The translations under genes were made by a program, and so were the position numbers. A stretch of 11,867 nucleotides of DNA, taken from NCBI GenBank assembly GCA_937983065.1, contig CALKAL010000010.1, forward strand, positions 1-11,867, written 5' to 3'. The DNA comes from an uncultured Bacillaceae bacterium (GTDB lineage Bacteria; Bacillota; Bacilli; Bacillales; Alkalibacillaceae). The notes beneath the pieces are model-generated. The model ran no database searches. It had not been told where the DNA came from and was given only the letters and a program-made list of their open reading frames with translations. This document shows positions 1-8,144 of the stretch, one piece after another. Positions within the stretch are counted from its first letter, which is position 1. The number at the start of each line of letters is the position of its first letter.

Positions 1-54
1 AAAGCGAAGTATATTTCTGGAGCGGGTCTTAATGCACTTTATTCAATCTGCTTA

Positions 55-3000
55 TCACATATTTCTACGGTATTGTCCGCCGACTTCGTATAATGCTTGT
101 GTAATTTGGCCGAGGCTTGCCACTTTAACCGTTTCCATTAGTTCTTCAAAAATATTCCCGCCTGATGCTGCAACTTCTTTTAATCTATTTAAAGCTTCAG
201 GTGCTTCATCTTTATGGCGTTCCTGGAAGGCTTTTAAGTTAGTAATTTGTGATTGTTTCTCTTCTTGAGATGCCCGAGCTACTTCCATTGAATCGATTTC
301 TTCCTCAGATGGTGGATTCGGATTTAAGTAAGTGTTCACACCAACGATTGGAAGTTCTCCAGAATGTTTTTTCCGCTCATAGTACAGCGATTCCTCTTGA
401 ATTTTTCCGCGTTGATATTGACGCTCCATTGCGCCTAATACACCACCACGGTCATTGATTCTTTCAAATTCTTGCAGGACCGCTTCTTCAACGAGCTCTG
501 TTAATTCTTCAATAATAAATGAACCTTGAATAGAGTTTTCGTTTTTCGTTAAACCGAATTCTTTATTAATAATCATTTGAATGGCCATAGCGCGGCGAAC
601 GGATTCCTCAGTCGGTGTCGTAATCGCTTCGTCATAAGCATTCGTGTGTAATGAATTCGTATTATCTTGAATCGCAATTAACGCTTGAAGTGTCGTCCGA
701 ATGTCGTTAAAGTCAATTTCTTGCGCATGTAACGAACGACCAGATGTTTGAATATGGTATTTTAATTTTTGACTACGTTCATTCGCACCGTATTTTTCTT
801 TCATGACGATTGCCCAAATACGACGAGCAACGCGGCCGATTACGGAGTATTCTGGGTCGAGTCCGTTTGAAAAGAAGAACGATAAGTTTGGTGCAAATTT
901 ATTAATATCCATGCCACGACTTAAATAATACTCAACGTACGTAAAGCCGTTTGCCAATGTGAACGCTAACTGACTAATCGGATTAGCGCCTGCTTCAGCA
1001 ATATGATAGCCAGAAATTGACACGGAATAATAATTACGGACATCATGGTCGATGAAATATTGTTGAATATCTCCCATCATCCGTAAAGCGAATTCCGTTG
1101 AAAAAATACATGTGTTTTGGCCTTGGTCTTCTTTTAAAATATCCGCTTGAACAGTTCCGCGTACAACAGAAATCGTCTCTTTTTTAATTTGTTCGTATTC
1201 GTCATTGTTCGGCTCTCTACCTTCGCGCTCTTTAAACTTTTCGACTTGCTGTTCGATAGCCGTATTAAAATACATCGCTAAAATAATCGGCGCGGGTCCG
1301 TTAATCGTCATTGAAACGCTCGTCATCGGGTCGCATAAATCAAATCCGTCGTACAGTTTTTTCATATCTTCCACCGTACAAATGCTGACCCCCGACTCAC
1401 CGATTTTCCCATAAATGTCTGGGCGTTCAGCTGGGTCTTCTCCGTAAAGGGTGACTGAATCAAAGGCTGTACTTAAACGTTTCGCATCCGAGTCCTTCGA
1501 TAAATAGTGGAAGCGTCGATTCGTACGTTCAGGCGTTCCTTCTCCCGCAAACATTCGCGTCGGGTCCTCACCTGTTCGTTTAAACGGAAAAACGCCTGCG
1601 GTAAATGGAAAGGCACCTGGTACGTTTTCCATCATCATCCAATAGAGTCGGTCGCCCCAATCGTTATATTTCGGCAAAGCGACTTTCGGGATTTTTAACC
1701 CTGCTAAGCTTTCCGTCGTTAACGCAACTTTAAATTCTCTGTCGCGAACTGTATAAGAAAGTTCATCTTTTGTATAACTTTCTTTTAGGTTATCGAACGC
1801 TTCTAACTGTTTCACACTCGCTTTTTCGAGTTTTTCTTCATATTGTTCGATTAAATCTTTCACTTGATTGACATCTTCAAGCTCTTTTTCGACACCTTTT
1901 AATTGATAAAGCTTACTCGCAATTTCACTTTGCTCTTGTGCTTTTTTCTTATAATCCCGTACTGCTCTTACGATATCTTGTAAATATTGATTTTTATCGG
2001 GTGGAATAATTAAGTTTTGCTTTTCGGCAATTTTAATATTCGTTTTAAACGGAACCGATACATTCCAGTCGTACCGTTCATTAATCGTCTCTAAAATAGA
2101 TGCAAATAATGTGTTCGTTCCTTGGTCATTAAACTGAGAAGCAATCGTACCGAACACTGGAAATGTCTCAGGATCTTGATGGAAAAGCTGACGACTGCGC
2201 TCATATTGCTTTCTTACTTGACGAAATGCATCCTCTGAACCTTTTTGCTCGAATTTATTAATGACGATAAAATCGGCAAAATCGATCATATCAATTTTCT
2301 CAAGCTGGGTCGGTGCACCGAATTCAGCGGTCATGACATACATGGATAAATCGGTAATTTCCGTAATTTCTGCATCCCCTTGACCGATTCCACTCGTCTC
2401 TACGATGACAAAATCGATGCCTGCTGCTTTAACGACGTGAATCGCATCGAGAATTGCCTTCGAAAGCTCACTTTTAGAATCCCGGGTTGCCAACGAACGC
2501 ATGTAAACCCGTGGATTAAAAATCGCATTCATCCGGATACGGTCGCCTAATAATGCGCCACCCGTTTTTCTTTTTGTCGGGTCAATCGAAATAATCGCTA
2601 GTTTTTTATCAGGTACTTCATTAATAAAACGGCGAACGAGCTCATCGGTTAATGAACTTTTCCCTGCTCCACCTGTTCCGGTAATTCCTAAAACGGGGAT
2701 TGCCTTTTCCTTTAACGGTAAATGTTTATAAATTTCTTCAGCCGTTACATCGTTATTTTCAACGTGGGAAATAACTCGGGCAATCGCTTGATAGTCACCG
2801 TCTAATACTTTTTTAGCATCGTTTTCTAAATCTAACGGTGTCGGCTTGTCACATTCTTCAAGCATTGAATTAATCATGCCCTGAAGGCCGACCTCTCTCC
2901 CATCATCCGGAGAAAAAATTCGGGCGACGCCGTAATCATGAAGCTCTTTTATTTCCCTCGGCAAAATAACTCCGCCCCCACCGCCATAAACGCGAATATG

Positions 3001-3276
3001 GTCTGCGCCTCTTTCTTTCAATAGGTCAATCATATATTTAAAATATTCGACATGACCCCCTTGATAAGATGAAATTGCAATTCCTTGAGCGTCCTCTTGA
3101 ATGGCAGCGTTGACGACTTCTTCAACGGAACGATTATGCCCTAAATGAATCACTTCTGCCCCACTCGCCTGTAAAATACGGCGCATAATGTTAATTGATG
3201 CATCATGCCCGTCGAACAAGCTCGATGCGGTGACGAAACGGACAGGGTGCTTCACTTCATAAACGTCTTGTTGCAT
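55..3276 (-). CDS. icmF: Fused isobutyryl-CoA mutase with built-in G-protein chaperone (IcmF)
   Basis: Cytosolic adenosylcobalamin enzyme that interconverts isobutyryl-CoA and n-butyryl-CoA; family members also act weakly on isovaleryl/pivalyl-CoA. Domain order over 1073 residues, the normal full length: B12-binding domain (about 1-145) with DGHDAS at 22-27, His24 being the lower axial cobalt ligand and Ser27 standing where classical DxHxxG has Gly; a MeaB-like GTPase (about 191-400) with P-loop GTGGAGKS at 200-207, ETSGIGQGD at 293-301 and NKFE at 340-343; a charged, helical, coiled-coil-like linker (about 440-500); and the mutase TIM barrel (about 530-1073) with catalytic His758 in GYHIAEAGA. 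Phe576 (RMFAG) and Gln720 (DQGQNT) sit where methylmalonyl-CoA mutase has Tyr and Arg, which supports isobutyryl specificity. The start is fixed by GGGAGG at 3285-3290, 8 nt before ATG. It is the last gene of the operon and ends in tandem stops TGA TAA. The identification is very secure; the exact physiological substrate is inferred. Confidence 0.96.
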   Translation of the reverse strand: MQQDVYEVKHPVRFVTASSLFDGHDASINIMRRILQASGAEVIHLGHNRSVEEVVNAAIQEDAQGIAISSYQGGHVEYFKYMIDLLKERGADHIRVYGGGGGVILPREIKELHDYGVARIFSPDDGREVGLQGMINSMLEECDKPTPLDLENDAKKVLDGDYQAIARVISHVENNDVTAEEIYKHLPLKEKAIPVLGITGTGGAGKSSLTDELVRRFINEVPDKKLAIISIDPTKRKTGGALLGDRIRMNAIFNPRVYMRSLATRDSKSELSKAILDAIHVVKAAGIDFVIVETSGIGQGDAEITEITDLSMYVMTAEFGAPTQLEKIDMIDFADFIVINKFEQKGSEDAFRQVRKQYERSRQLFHQDPETFPVFGTIASQFNDQGTNTLFASILETINERYDWNVSVPFKTNIKIAEKQNLIIPPDKNQYLQDIVRAVRDYKKKAQEQSEIASKLYQLKGVEKELEDVNQVKDLIEQYEEKLEKASVKQLEAFDNLKESYTKDELSYTVRDREFKVALTTESLAGLKIPKVALPKYNDWGDRLYWMMMENVPGAFPFTAGVFPFKRTGEDPTRMFAGEGTPERTNRRFHYLSKDSDAKRLSTAFDSVTLYGEDPAERPDIYGKIGESGVSICTVEDMKKLYDGFDLCDPMTSVSMTINGPAPIILAMYFNTAIEQQVEKFKEREGREPNNDEYEQIKKETISVVRGTVQADILKEDQGQNTCIFSTEFALRMMGDIQQYFIDHDVRNYYSVSISGYHIAEAGANPISQLAFTLANGFTYVEYYLSRGMDINKFAPNLSFFFSNGLDPEYSVIGRVARRIWAIVMKEKYGANERSQKLKYHIQTSGRSLHAQEIDFNDIRTTLQALIAIQDNTNSLHTNAYDEAITTPTEESVRRAMAIQMIINKEFGLTKNENSIQGSFIIEELTELVEEAVLQEFERINDRGGVLGAMERQYQRGKIQEESLYYERKKHSGELPIVGVNTYLNPNPPSEEEIDSMEVARASQEEKQSQITNLKAFQERHKDEAPEALNRLKEVAASGGNIFEELMETVKVASLGQITQALYEVGGQYRRNM

Positions 3277-3301
3277 AATAAAAACCTCCCTACTTTAACC
3301 T

Positions 3302-3922
3302 TTAATAAACATTTTTCGTTTGTCGTGTTTGACGAATTAATAAATCAAATTGAATTTTCGTATATTCTTCGAGTTGAAACTCTTTTTGAATGAGCCACCG
3401 TCTAAACGCCCACATTTGCCCTTGAATGACGACATTGTTTGAAATGATTTTTAATTCTTTTTCATTTAAATGCGGGTAGTTATTTTGGATGACCTTTTCA
3501 ATAATTCGAACCATCGCTTTTTCTTTTTCGAAAACATAATCTTTCGCTTCCTTTGATAATACCTTTAGCTCCTGGTATAAAATGAGGAGCTCATCTTGCA
3601 TATCATCCATCAATTCAAAATAGGACTTCATCACTTGAAAGACCGCTTCTTCAGACGTCGCACTCGGATCAATTAATGCTTCCATGCGGCTTTTCACTTC
3701 ATCATAAATCGCATCACAGACGAGAAATAAAACATCTTCTTTTGTTCTAATATATTCATAAAGGGTGCCGATCGAAAATCCAGCTGCTTGAGCGATTTCC
3801 CGTGTCGTTGCTTTATGAAATCCTTTTTCTTTAAACAATTTGACGGCGCCTTTTTGAAGCTGAGCCCGTCGTTTTCGGATTAAGTTTTCATCTTTTACCG
3901 ATGAGTTAATTTGTTTAACCAT
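3302..3922 (-). CDS. TetR/AcrR-family transcriptional regulator of the acyl-CoA operon
   Basis: A 206-residue one-component repressor-type protein. The N-terminal DNA-binding domain is typical of TetR: a helix with AVKLFKEKGFHKATT (26-40) is followed by the helix-turn-helix REIAQAAGFSIGTLYEYI (41-58) and KEDVL (61-65). The C-terminal two thirds is all-helical ligand-binding and dimerisation domain with no recognisable signature. Its ATG lies inside the last codons of the meaB gene (8-nt overlap), with AAAGGTGA about 6 nt upstream, so translation is probably coupled. The gene is embedded between meaB and icmF, so the regulator is made from the operon it most likely controls. An 18-bp palindrome at the thiolase promoter (9384-9401) is the best candidate operator. 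It does not resemble Bacillus subtilis FadR (YsiA) closely as I remember that sequence. The ligand is unknown; an acyl-CoA of the pathway is a reasonable inference. Confidence 0.93.
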   Translation of the reverse strand: MVKQINSSVKDENLIRKRRAQLQKGAVKLFKEKGFHKATTREIAQAAGFSIGTLYEYIRTKEDVLFLVCDAIYDEVKSRMEALIDPSATSEEAVFQVMKSYFELMDDMQDELLILYQELKVLSKEAKDYVFEKEKAMVRIIEKVIQNNYPHLNEKELKIISNNVVIQGQMWAFRRWLIQKEFQLEEYTKIQFDLLIRQTRQTKNVY

Positions 3923-4859
3923 TTAAATCACCTTTATGTCTTTTCCATTCTGTCAACCACTTTTCAGCTAATGTGTACGGGTCTGTTGCTTTTTTCAATT
4001 CACCCTTTTTATCGGGATCATTTTCAATAAAATGAACGACATCCTTCCAAAGGGCTTCTTGAATAAGTTCGTACACTTCATATTGGAGCTGTCCTTGCTT
4101 TTTTTCTATTCCAACGTCATCCTCTTTTAAAAAGGACTCATGTCGACTAATCGCTTCGTACAGTTCGTCAAACCCTTTATTTTCTGTCACGCTCGTTTCA
4201 ACGATTGGTGGTTTGAAATTTTGTTCAGTTATATGGATTAAATCTCTCAGTAAGTTTTTTAGCTTTTTAACACCGGGCAAATCTGCTTTATTAATAATAA
4301 ATAAATCGGCAATTTCCATAATCCCAGCTTTAAACACTTGTAAAATATCCCCGCTATTCGGTGTTAAAACGACCGCGGTTGTATCAGCAACCTTCATAAT
4401 ATCGAGCTCTGATTGCCCGACACCGACCGTTTCGATAATAATGTAATCAAATCCGTACGCATCACACGCTCGAATCGCATCTTTTGTCGCGCGGGATAAA
4501 CCACCTAAGCTGCCGCGGGTCGCCATACTGCGAATAAACACTTTATCATCGGAAAAATGCCGATACATTCTTACCCGGTCCCCGAGAAGCGCTCCACCAC
4601 TGAAAGGACTTGTCGGATCAACTGCGATGACGGCAACTTCAAACCCTTTTTCTCTCAATGTGCCGACAAGCTTATCGACAAGAGAGCTTTTCCCCGCACC
4701 AGGAGAGCCTGTAATGCCGATGTAATGGGCATTCGTTTTATGCGCATTTAGTTTCCGCAAAAGGGAAAGCTTCTCAGGGTGATCGTTTTCGATTAATGAA
4801 ATTGCACGCGCGAGGGCACGTTGATCTTTTTTCGTAATTGCTTCTACGAGTTGATCCAT
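3915..4859 (-). CDS. meaB: MeaB/ArgK-type G-protein chaperone of a B12-dependent mutase
   Basis: A 314-residue P-loop GTPase of the G3E/MeaB family. These proteins gate loading of adenosylcobalamin into acyl-CoA mutases and protect or repair the mutase; the old name ArgK (LAO/AO transport ATPase) is a misannotation. Visible motifs: Walker A GSPGAGKS (51-58), DPTSPFSGGALLGDRVRM (81-98), ETVGVGQSE (143-151, switch/Walker B region) and the guanine-specificity motif NKAD (190-193). N- and C-terminal helical extensions match the dimerisation arms of MeaB. AAGGA at 4869-4873 lies 9 nt before ATG. No methylmalonyl-CoA mutase gene is next to it. The only mutase in the operon is IcmF, which carries its own G-domain, so the partner is uncertain: a methylmalonyl-CoA mutase encoded elsewhere, or IcmF itself. 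Confidence 0.94.
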   Translation of the reverse strand: MDQLVEAITKKDQRALARAISLIENDHPEKLSLLRKLNAHKTNAHYIGITGSPGAGKSSLVDKLVGTLREKGFEVAVIAVDPTSPFSGGALLGDRVRMYRHFSDDKVFIRSMATRGSLGGLSRATKDAIRACDAYGFDYIIIETVGVGQSELDIMKVADTTAVVLTPNSGDILQVFKAGIMEIADLFIINKADLPGVKKLKNLLRDLIHITEQNFKPPIVETSVTENKGFDELYEAISRHESFLKEDDVGIEKKQGQLQYEVYELIQEALWKDVVHFIENDPDKKGELKKATDPYTLAEKWLTEWKRHKGDLNG

Positions 4860-4891
4860 TTTTTTCAGTCCTTTCTATTTGAACTACTCTA

Positions 4892-4918
4892 CCTAAAACG
4901 CTATCCACGTTTTTTAGG
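4892..4918 (-). other. Intercistronic stem-loop between acyl-CoA dehydrogenase and meaB
   Basis: Inverted repeat in the 100-nt gap, the longest inside the operon. On the minus strand CCTAAAA...CG pairs with CG...TTTTAGG around a 7-nt loop, giving 7 bp, a 2-nt A bulge and 2 closing bp. No T-tract follows on the transcribed strand, so it does not look like a rho-independent terminator. It may be an RNA processing or stability element separating the beta-oxidation genes from the cobalamin genes. The stem is AT-rich and weak, so this is tentative. Confidence 0.35.
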
Positions 4919-4959
4919 AAAGAATCTTCTATCGTCTAATGATAAAAATAATGAAAAAC

Positions 4960-6099
4960 TTACTTCGTCACCATTCGACCGATGACGAGCCGTTGAATTT
5001 CTTGAGTTCCTTCGTAAATTTGTGTAATTTTCGCATCACGCATGTAACGTTCGACTGGGTAATCTTTCGTATACCCGTAACCGCCAAATACTTGTACGGC
5101 TTCTGTCGTCACTTTCATCGCGGTATCTCCTGCAAATAGTTTCGCCATCGCTGACTCTTTTTGATACGGTAATTGATTCGATTCGTTATAAGCCGCCTGA
5201 TAAGTCAATAAACGAGCTGCTTCAACTTCTGTTGCCATATCAGCGAGTTTAAAGGAAATGCCTTGATTGTGAGCAATTGGTTTACCGAATTGTTCCCTCT
5301 CCTTCGCATAATCAACCGCTGCATCGAGGGCGCCTTGGGCAATACCGACAGCTTGTGCTGCAATTCCGTTACGCCCACCATCAAGGGTCGTCATCGCAAT
5401 TTTAAATCCTTCCCCTTCTTCACCGAGTAAATTTTCTTTCGGTACGCGGCAATTTTCAAAAATAAGCTCTGTCGTAGGAGAGGAGCGAATGCCTAATTTT
5501 TTCTCTTTTTTACCGAATGAGAAGCCTTCTGTACCTTTTTCAATAATAAAAGCAGAAATCCCTTTATGACGGGCTTCTTGATCTGTTTTAGCAAAAACGA
5601 CATAAATATCGGCGACTTCACCGTTTGTAATCCATACTTTGCTTCCGTTTAAAACGTAATGATCTCCGTCGAGTTTTGCCGTCGTTTTCATTGAAGCGAC
5701 ATCACTTCCCGCCCCTGGCTCCGATAACGCGTAGGCACCTAAAGCTTCACCGGTTGCTAAACGTCGTAAAAAGTTTTGCTTCTGTTCTTCGGTACCGTAT
5801 GTGAAAATTGGCCAGCTCGCTAATGAAATATGAGCGGATAGCGTGACCCCTGTTGATGCACAGACACGGGATAATTCTTCGACAGCGATGACGTAACTGA
5901 CAAAATCAGCTCCAATTCCGCCATATTCTTCTGGCCACGGAATACCAGTTAAACCGAGGGCTGCCATTTGGTCGAAAATGTCGCGATCAAAGCGCTCCTC
6001 CTCATCCCGTTCAGCCGCTGTTGGTTCGACTTCCTTTTCCGCAAAATCCCGGACCATCTTTTTTAACATTTGTTGTTCTTCGGTTAGTTGAAAGTTCAT
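4960..6099 (-). CDS. Acyl-CoA dehydrogenase, short/branched-chain type (second of a tandem pair)
   Basis: A FAD-dependent acyl-CoA dehydrogenase of 379 residues, full length for the MmgC/AcdA type. It introduces the alpha-beta double bond in an acyl-CoA and passes electrons to ETF, which is not encoded here. Family signature 1 is at 124-133 (ALSEPGAGSD). Signature 2 runs from QVFGGYGYTKDYP (336-348) to IYEGTQEIQ (361-369), with Glu363 as the expected catalytic base in the short/medium-chain position rather than the alternative position used by isovaleryl-CoA dehydrogenase. The region 239-250 (LDGGRNGIAAQA) differs from its tandem neighbour and lies near the expected acyl pocket. AGGAGGT overlaps the stop of the upstream gene, 12 nt away. 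Butyryl-CoA or a branched short acyl-CoA is the likely substrate by context; chain length cannot be read securely. Confidence 0.93.
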   Translation of the reverse strand: MNFQLTEEQQMLKKMVRDFAEKEVEPTAAERDEEERFDRDIFDQMAALGLTGIPWPEEYGGIGADFVSYVIAVEELSRVCASTGVTLSAHISLASWPIFTYGTEEQKQNFLRRLATGEALGAYALSEPGAGSDVASMKTTAKLDGDHYVLNGSKVWITNGEVADIYVVFAKTDQEARHKGISAFIIEKGTEGFSFGKKEKKLGIRSSPTTELIFENCRVPKENLLGEEGEGFKIAMTTLDGGRNGIAAQAVGIAQGALDAAVDYAKEREQFGKPIAHNQGISFKLADMATEVEAARLLTYQAAYNESNQLPYQKESAMAKLFAGDTAMKVTTEAVQVFGGYGYTKDYPVERYMRDAKITQIYEGTQEIQRLVIGRMVTK

Positions 6100-6111
6100 T
6101 TTCCTTACCTC

Positions 6112-7251
6112 CTATTTCAATAGTTCCCGACTAATAACGATATTTTGAATTTCTGTTGTACCTTCATAAATTTGTGTAATTTTTGCATCGCGCATGTATC
6201 GTTCCACTGGATAATCTTTCGTATAACCGTATCCACCGAATACTTGCACGGCTTCAATCGATGTTTCAACAGCGGTTTGGGATGCGAATTTTTTAGCCAT
6301 TGACGCTTCTTTCGGTTGATTTTCCCCGTTTTCATACGATGTCGCTGCATTATAAACTAATAGTCTAGCAGCTTCCACGCTCGTTGCCATATTTGCTAGT
6401 TTAAAAGAAATACCTTGCTGGTGGGCGATCGGCTTTCCGAACTGCTCCCTTTCCTTCGCGTAGGCTGTTGCCGCTTCTAAAGAGGCTTCAGCAATGCCGA
6501 GCGCTTGAGCGGCGATTCCGATTCGACCGATATTTAAATTCGCGAGCGCAATTTTATAGCCTTCCCCTTCTTCACCGAGCAGTTGAGATTTTGGAACACG
6601 GCATTGATCGAATGTTAACGAAACGGTACTTGAGCCGTGGAGCCCCATTTTTTTCTCAGCCTTTCCGATTTCAAAGCCGGGTGTATCTTTTTCCACGATA
6701 AATGCGGAGATTCCTTTACTACCACTATTAGGGTCTGTTACAGCAAACGTAATATACGTATCAGCATAGCCACCGTTTGTAATAAATATTTTTGACCCGT
6801 TTAAAATGTAGTCATCCCCATCTTTAACCGCGCGAGTTTTTAAGTTCGCCGCATCACTTCCAGCACCAGGTTCAGTTAAAGCGAACGCCCCTAAATATTC
6901 TCCTGTTGCTAGTTTTGGAATGTAAAAGTTTTTTTGCTTTTCCGTTCCGAATTTTAATATCGGAAACGTTCCAACCGACGTATGCACGGATAAAATAACA
7001 CCGAGGGTTGCGCTCACCTTCGATAATTCGTGAATCGCAATAATATAGGAAACGTAATCCATTCCCGCTCCGTTATATTTTTCAGAAACAGGTATTCCGA
7101 GTAAACCGAGTTCGCCCATTCTATTGACGATTTCTTCAGGGAAACGGTCCTCTAATTCCATCCGCTCCACTTCTTTTGCAACTTCATTTCGGGCAAAATC
7201 CCGGACCATTTTGCGCATCATTTCTTGTTCTTCCGTTAGATGTAAGTGCAT
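6112..7251 (-). CDS. Acyl-CoA dehydrogenase, short-chain type (first of a tandem pair)
   Basis: A FAD-dependent dehydrogenase of 379 residues that aligns with the downstream copy without visible gaps, so the two are tandem paralogs. Signature 1 (ALTEPGAGSD) is at 124-133. The C-terminal signature QVFGGYGYTKDYP (336-348) leads to IYEGTTEIQ (361-369), with predicted catalytic Glu363. The segment LNIGRIGIAAQALGIA (239-254) resembles butyryl/short-chain acyl-CoA dehydrogenases as I know them, which fits butyryl-CoA to crotonyl-CoA, the step right after IcmF. A near-perfect AAAGGAGGTG precedes the ATG by 7 nt. It lies 29 nt after the 3-hydroxybutyryl-CoA dehydrogenase gene in the same operon. It is similar to MmgC of Bacillus subtilis, but because there are two copies I assign no symbol. 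Confidence 0.93.
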   Translation of the reverse strand: MHLHLTEEQEMMRKMVRDFARNEVAKEVERMELEDRFPEEIVNRMGELGLLGIPVSEKYNGAGMDYVSYIIAIHELSKVSATLGVILSVHTSVGTFPILKFGTEKQKNFYIPKLATGEYLGAFALTEPGAGSDAANLKTRAVKDGDDYILNGSKIFITNGGYADTYITFAVTDPNSGSKGISAFIVEKDTPGFEIGKAEKKMGLHGSSTVSLTFDQCRVPKSQLLGEEGEGYKIALANLNIGRIGIAAQALGIAEASLEAATAYAKEREQFGKPIAHQQGISFKLANMATSVEAARLLVYNAATSYENGENQPKEASMAKKFASQTAVETSIEAVQVFGGYGYTKDYPVERYMRDAKITQIYEGTTEIQNIVISRELLK

Positions 7252-7280
7252 TTGAACGCACCTCCTTTTAAGATGTCAAA

Positions 7281-8132
7281 CTACTCGTAGATGTAAAAGC
7301 CGCGACCAGATTTTTTACCTAACCAGCCTGCCGAGACGTATTTACGTAATAGCGGACACGGGCGGTATTTACTATCTCCAAATCCTTCATATAACACTTC
7401 CATAATGTATAAACACGTATCTAAACCGATAAAATCAGCTAGTTGCAACGGCCCCATCGGATGATTCATACCGAGCTTCATCACTTCATCAACCGCCTCG
7501 GGAGTTGCAACCCCTTCATACACCGTATAAATCGCTTCATTAATCATCGGCATTAATACCCGGTTCGATACAAATCCTGGATAATCATTCACTTCAACAG
7601 GTACTTTGTTTAATTTTTTCGCCGTTTCTTCAATCACTTTATATGTGTCATCTGATGTTTGAATCGCTCGAATAATTTCTACAAGCTTCATGACAGGTAC
7701 GGGATTCATAAAGTGCATACCGATCACTTTTTCTGGGCGATTCGTCACCGCAGCGATGTCTGTAATCGGAAGGGACGACGTGTTTGATGCTAAAATCGCT
7801 GTTTCCTTCGTCACTTCATCAAGTTCTTTAAACACTTTTTCTTTCACGTCCATATTTTCTACGACTGCTTCAACGACAAGGTCACAATCGGCTGCGCTTT
7901 GTAAAGACGTAGACGTAGAAAGATGGCTTAACGTCGCTTCCTTTTCCGCTTCCGTCATGCGGTTTTTTTCAACGTTACGAGCGAGTCGCTTTTCAATGCC
8001 AGCCATGCCTCGATTTAACGCCTCGTCAGATATATCATTTAAAATCGTTTCAAAGTTCGCTTCAGCAAACACTTGGGCAATTCCAGCACCCATTTGCCCA
8101 GCACCGATGACCATTACTTTTTTTATTGTCAT
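7281..8132 (-). CDS. mmgB: 3-hydroxybutyryl-CoA dehydrogenase (MmgB-like)
   Basis: An NAD(P)-dependent dehydrogenase of 283 residues, the usual bacterial length, oxidising (S)-3-hydroxybutyryl-CoA to acetoacetyl-CoA. The N-terminal Rossmann fold has GAGQMG at 10-15. The catalytic set is complete: Ser119 (ASNTSS), His140 (GMHFMNP), Glu152 (KLVEI) and Asn190 (FVSNR), with spacings equal to those of human HADH as I recall them. The C-terminal helical domain ends with AGWLGKKSGRGFYIYE (268-283), a hallmark of this family. AGGGGG overlaps the stop codon of the upstream thiolase gene (12-nt gap), giving tight coupling. It supplies the third oxidation-cycle step in the operon. The symbol is by similarity and operon position to Bacillus subtilis mmgB. 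Confidence 0.94.
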   Translation of the reverse strand: MTIKKVMVIGAGQMGAGIAQVFAEANFETILNDISDEALNRGMAGIEKRLARNVEKNRMTEAEKEATLSHLSTSTSLQSAADCDLVVEAVVENMDVKEKVFKELDEVTKETAILASNTSSLPITDIAAVTNRPEKVIGMHFMNPVPVMKLVEIIRAIQTSDDTYKVIEETAKKLNKVPVEVNDYPGFVSNRVLMPMINEAIYTVYEGVATPEAVDEVMKLGMNHPMGPLQLADFIGLDTCLYIMEVLYEGFGDSKYRPCPLLRKYVSAGWLGKKSGRGFYIYE

Positions 8133-8144
8133 TTGAAAAACCCC

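Noticed and set aside
1..54. Search for a terminator or next-gene start downstream of icmF
   Set aside because: No hairpin with T-tract and no start codon with a ribosome binding site is visible in the 54 nt present; the operon end or the next gene lies outside the window.
7690..8136. Plus-strand open frame of 148 codons antisense to the 3-hydroxybutyryl-CoA dehydrogenase gene
   Set aside because: It lies wholly opposite a gene with complete catalytic motifs, has a low-complexity Ser/Phe-rich product typical of a shadow frame, and has no ribosome binding site of note.
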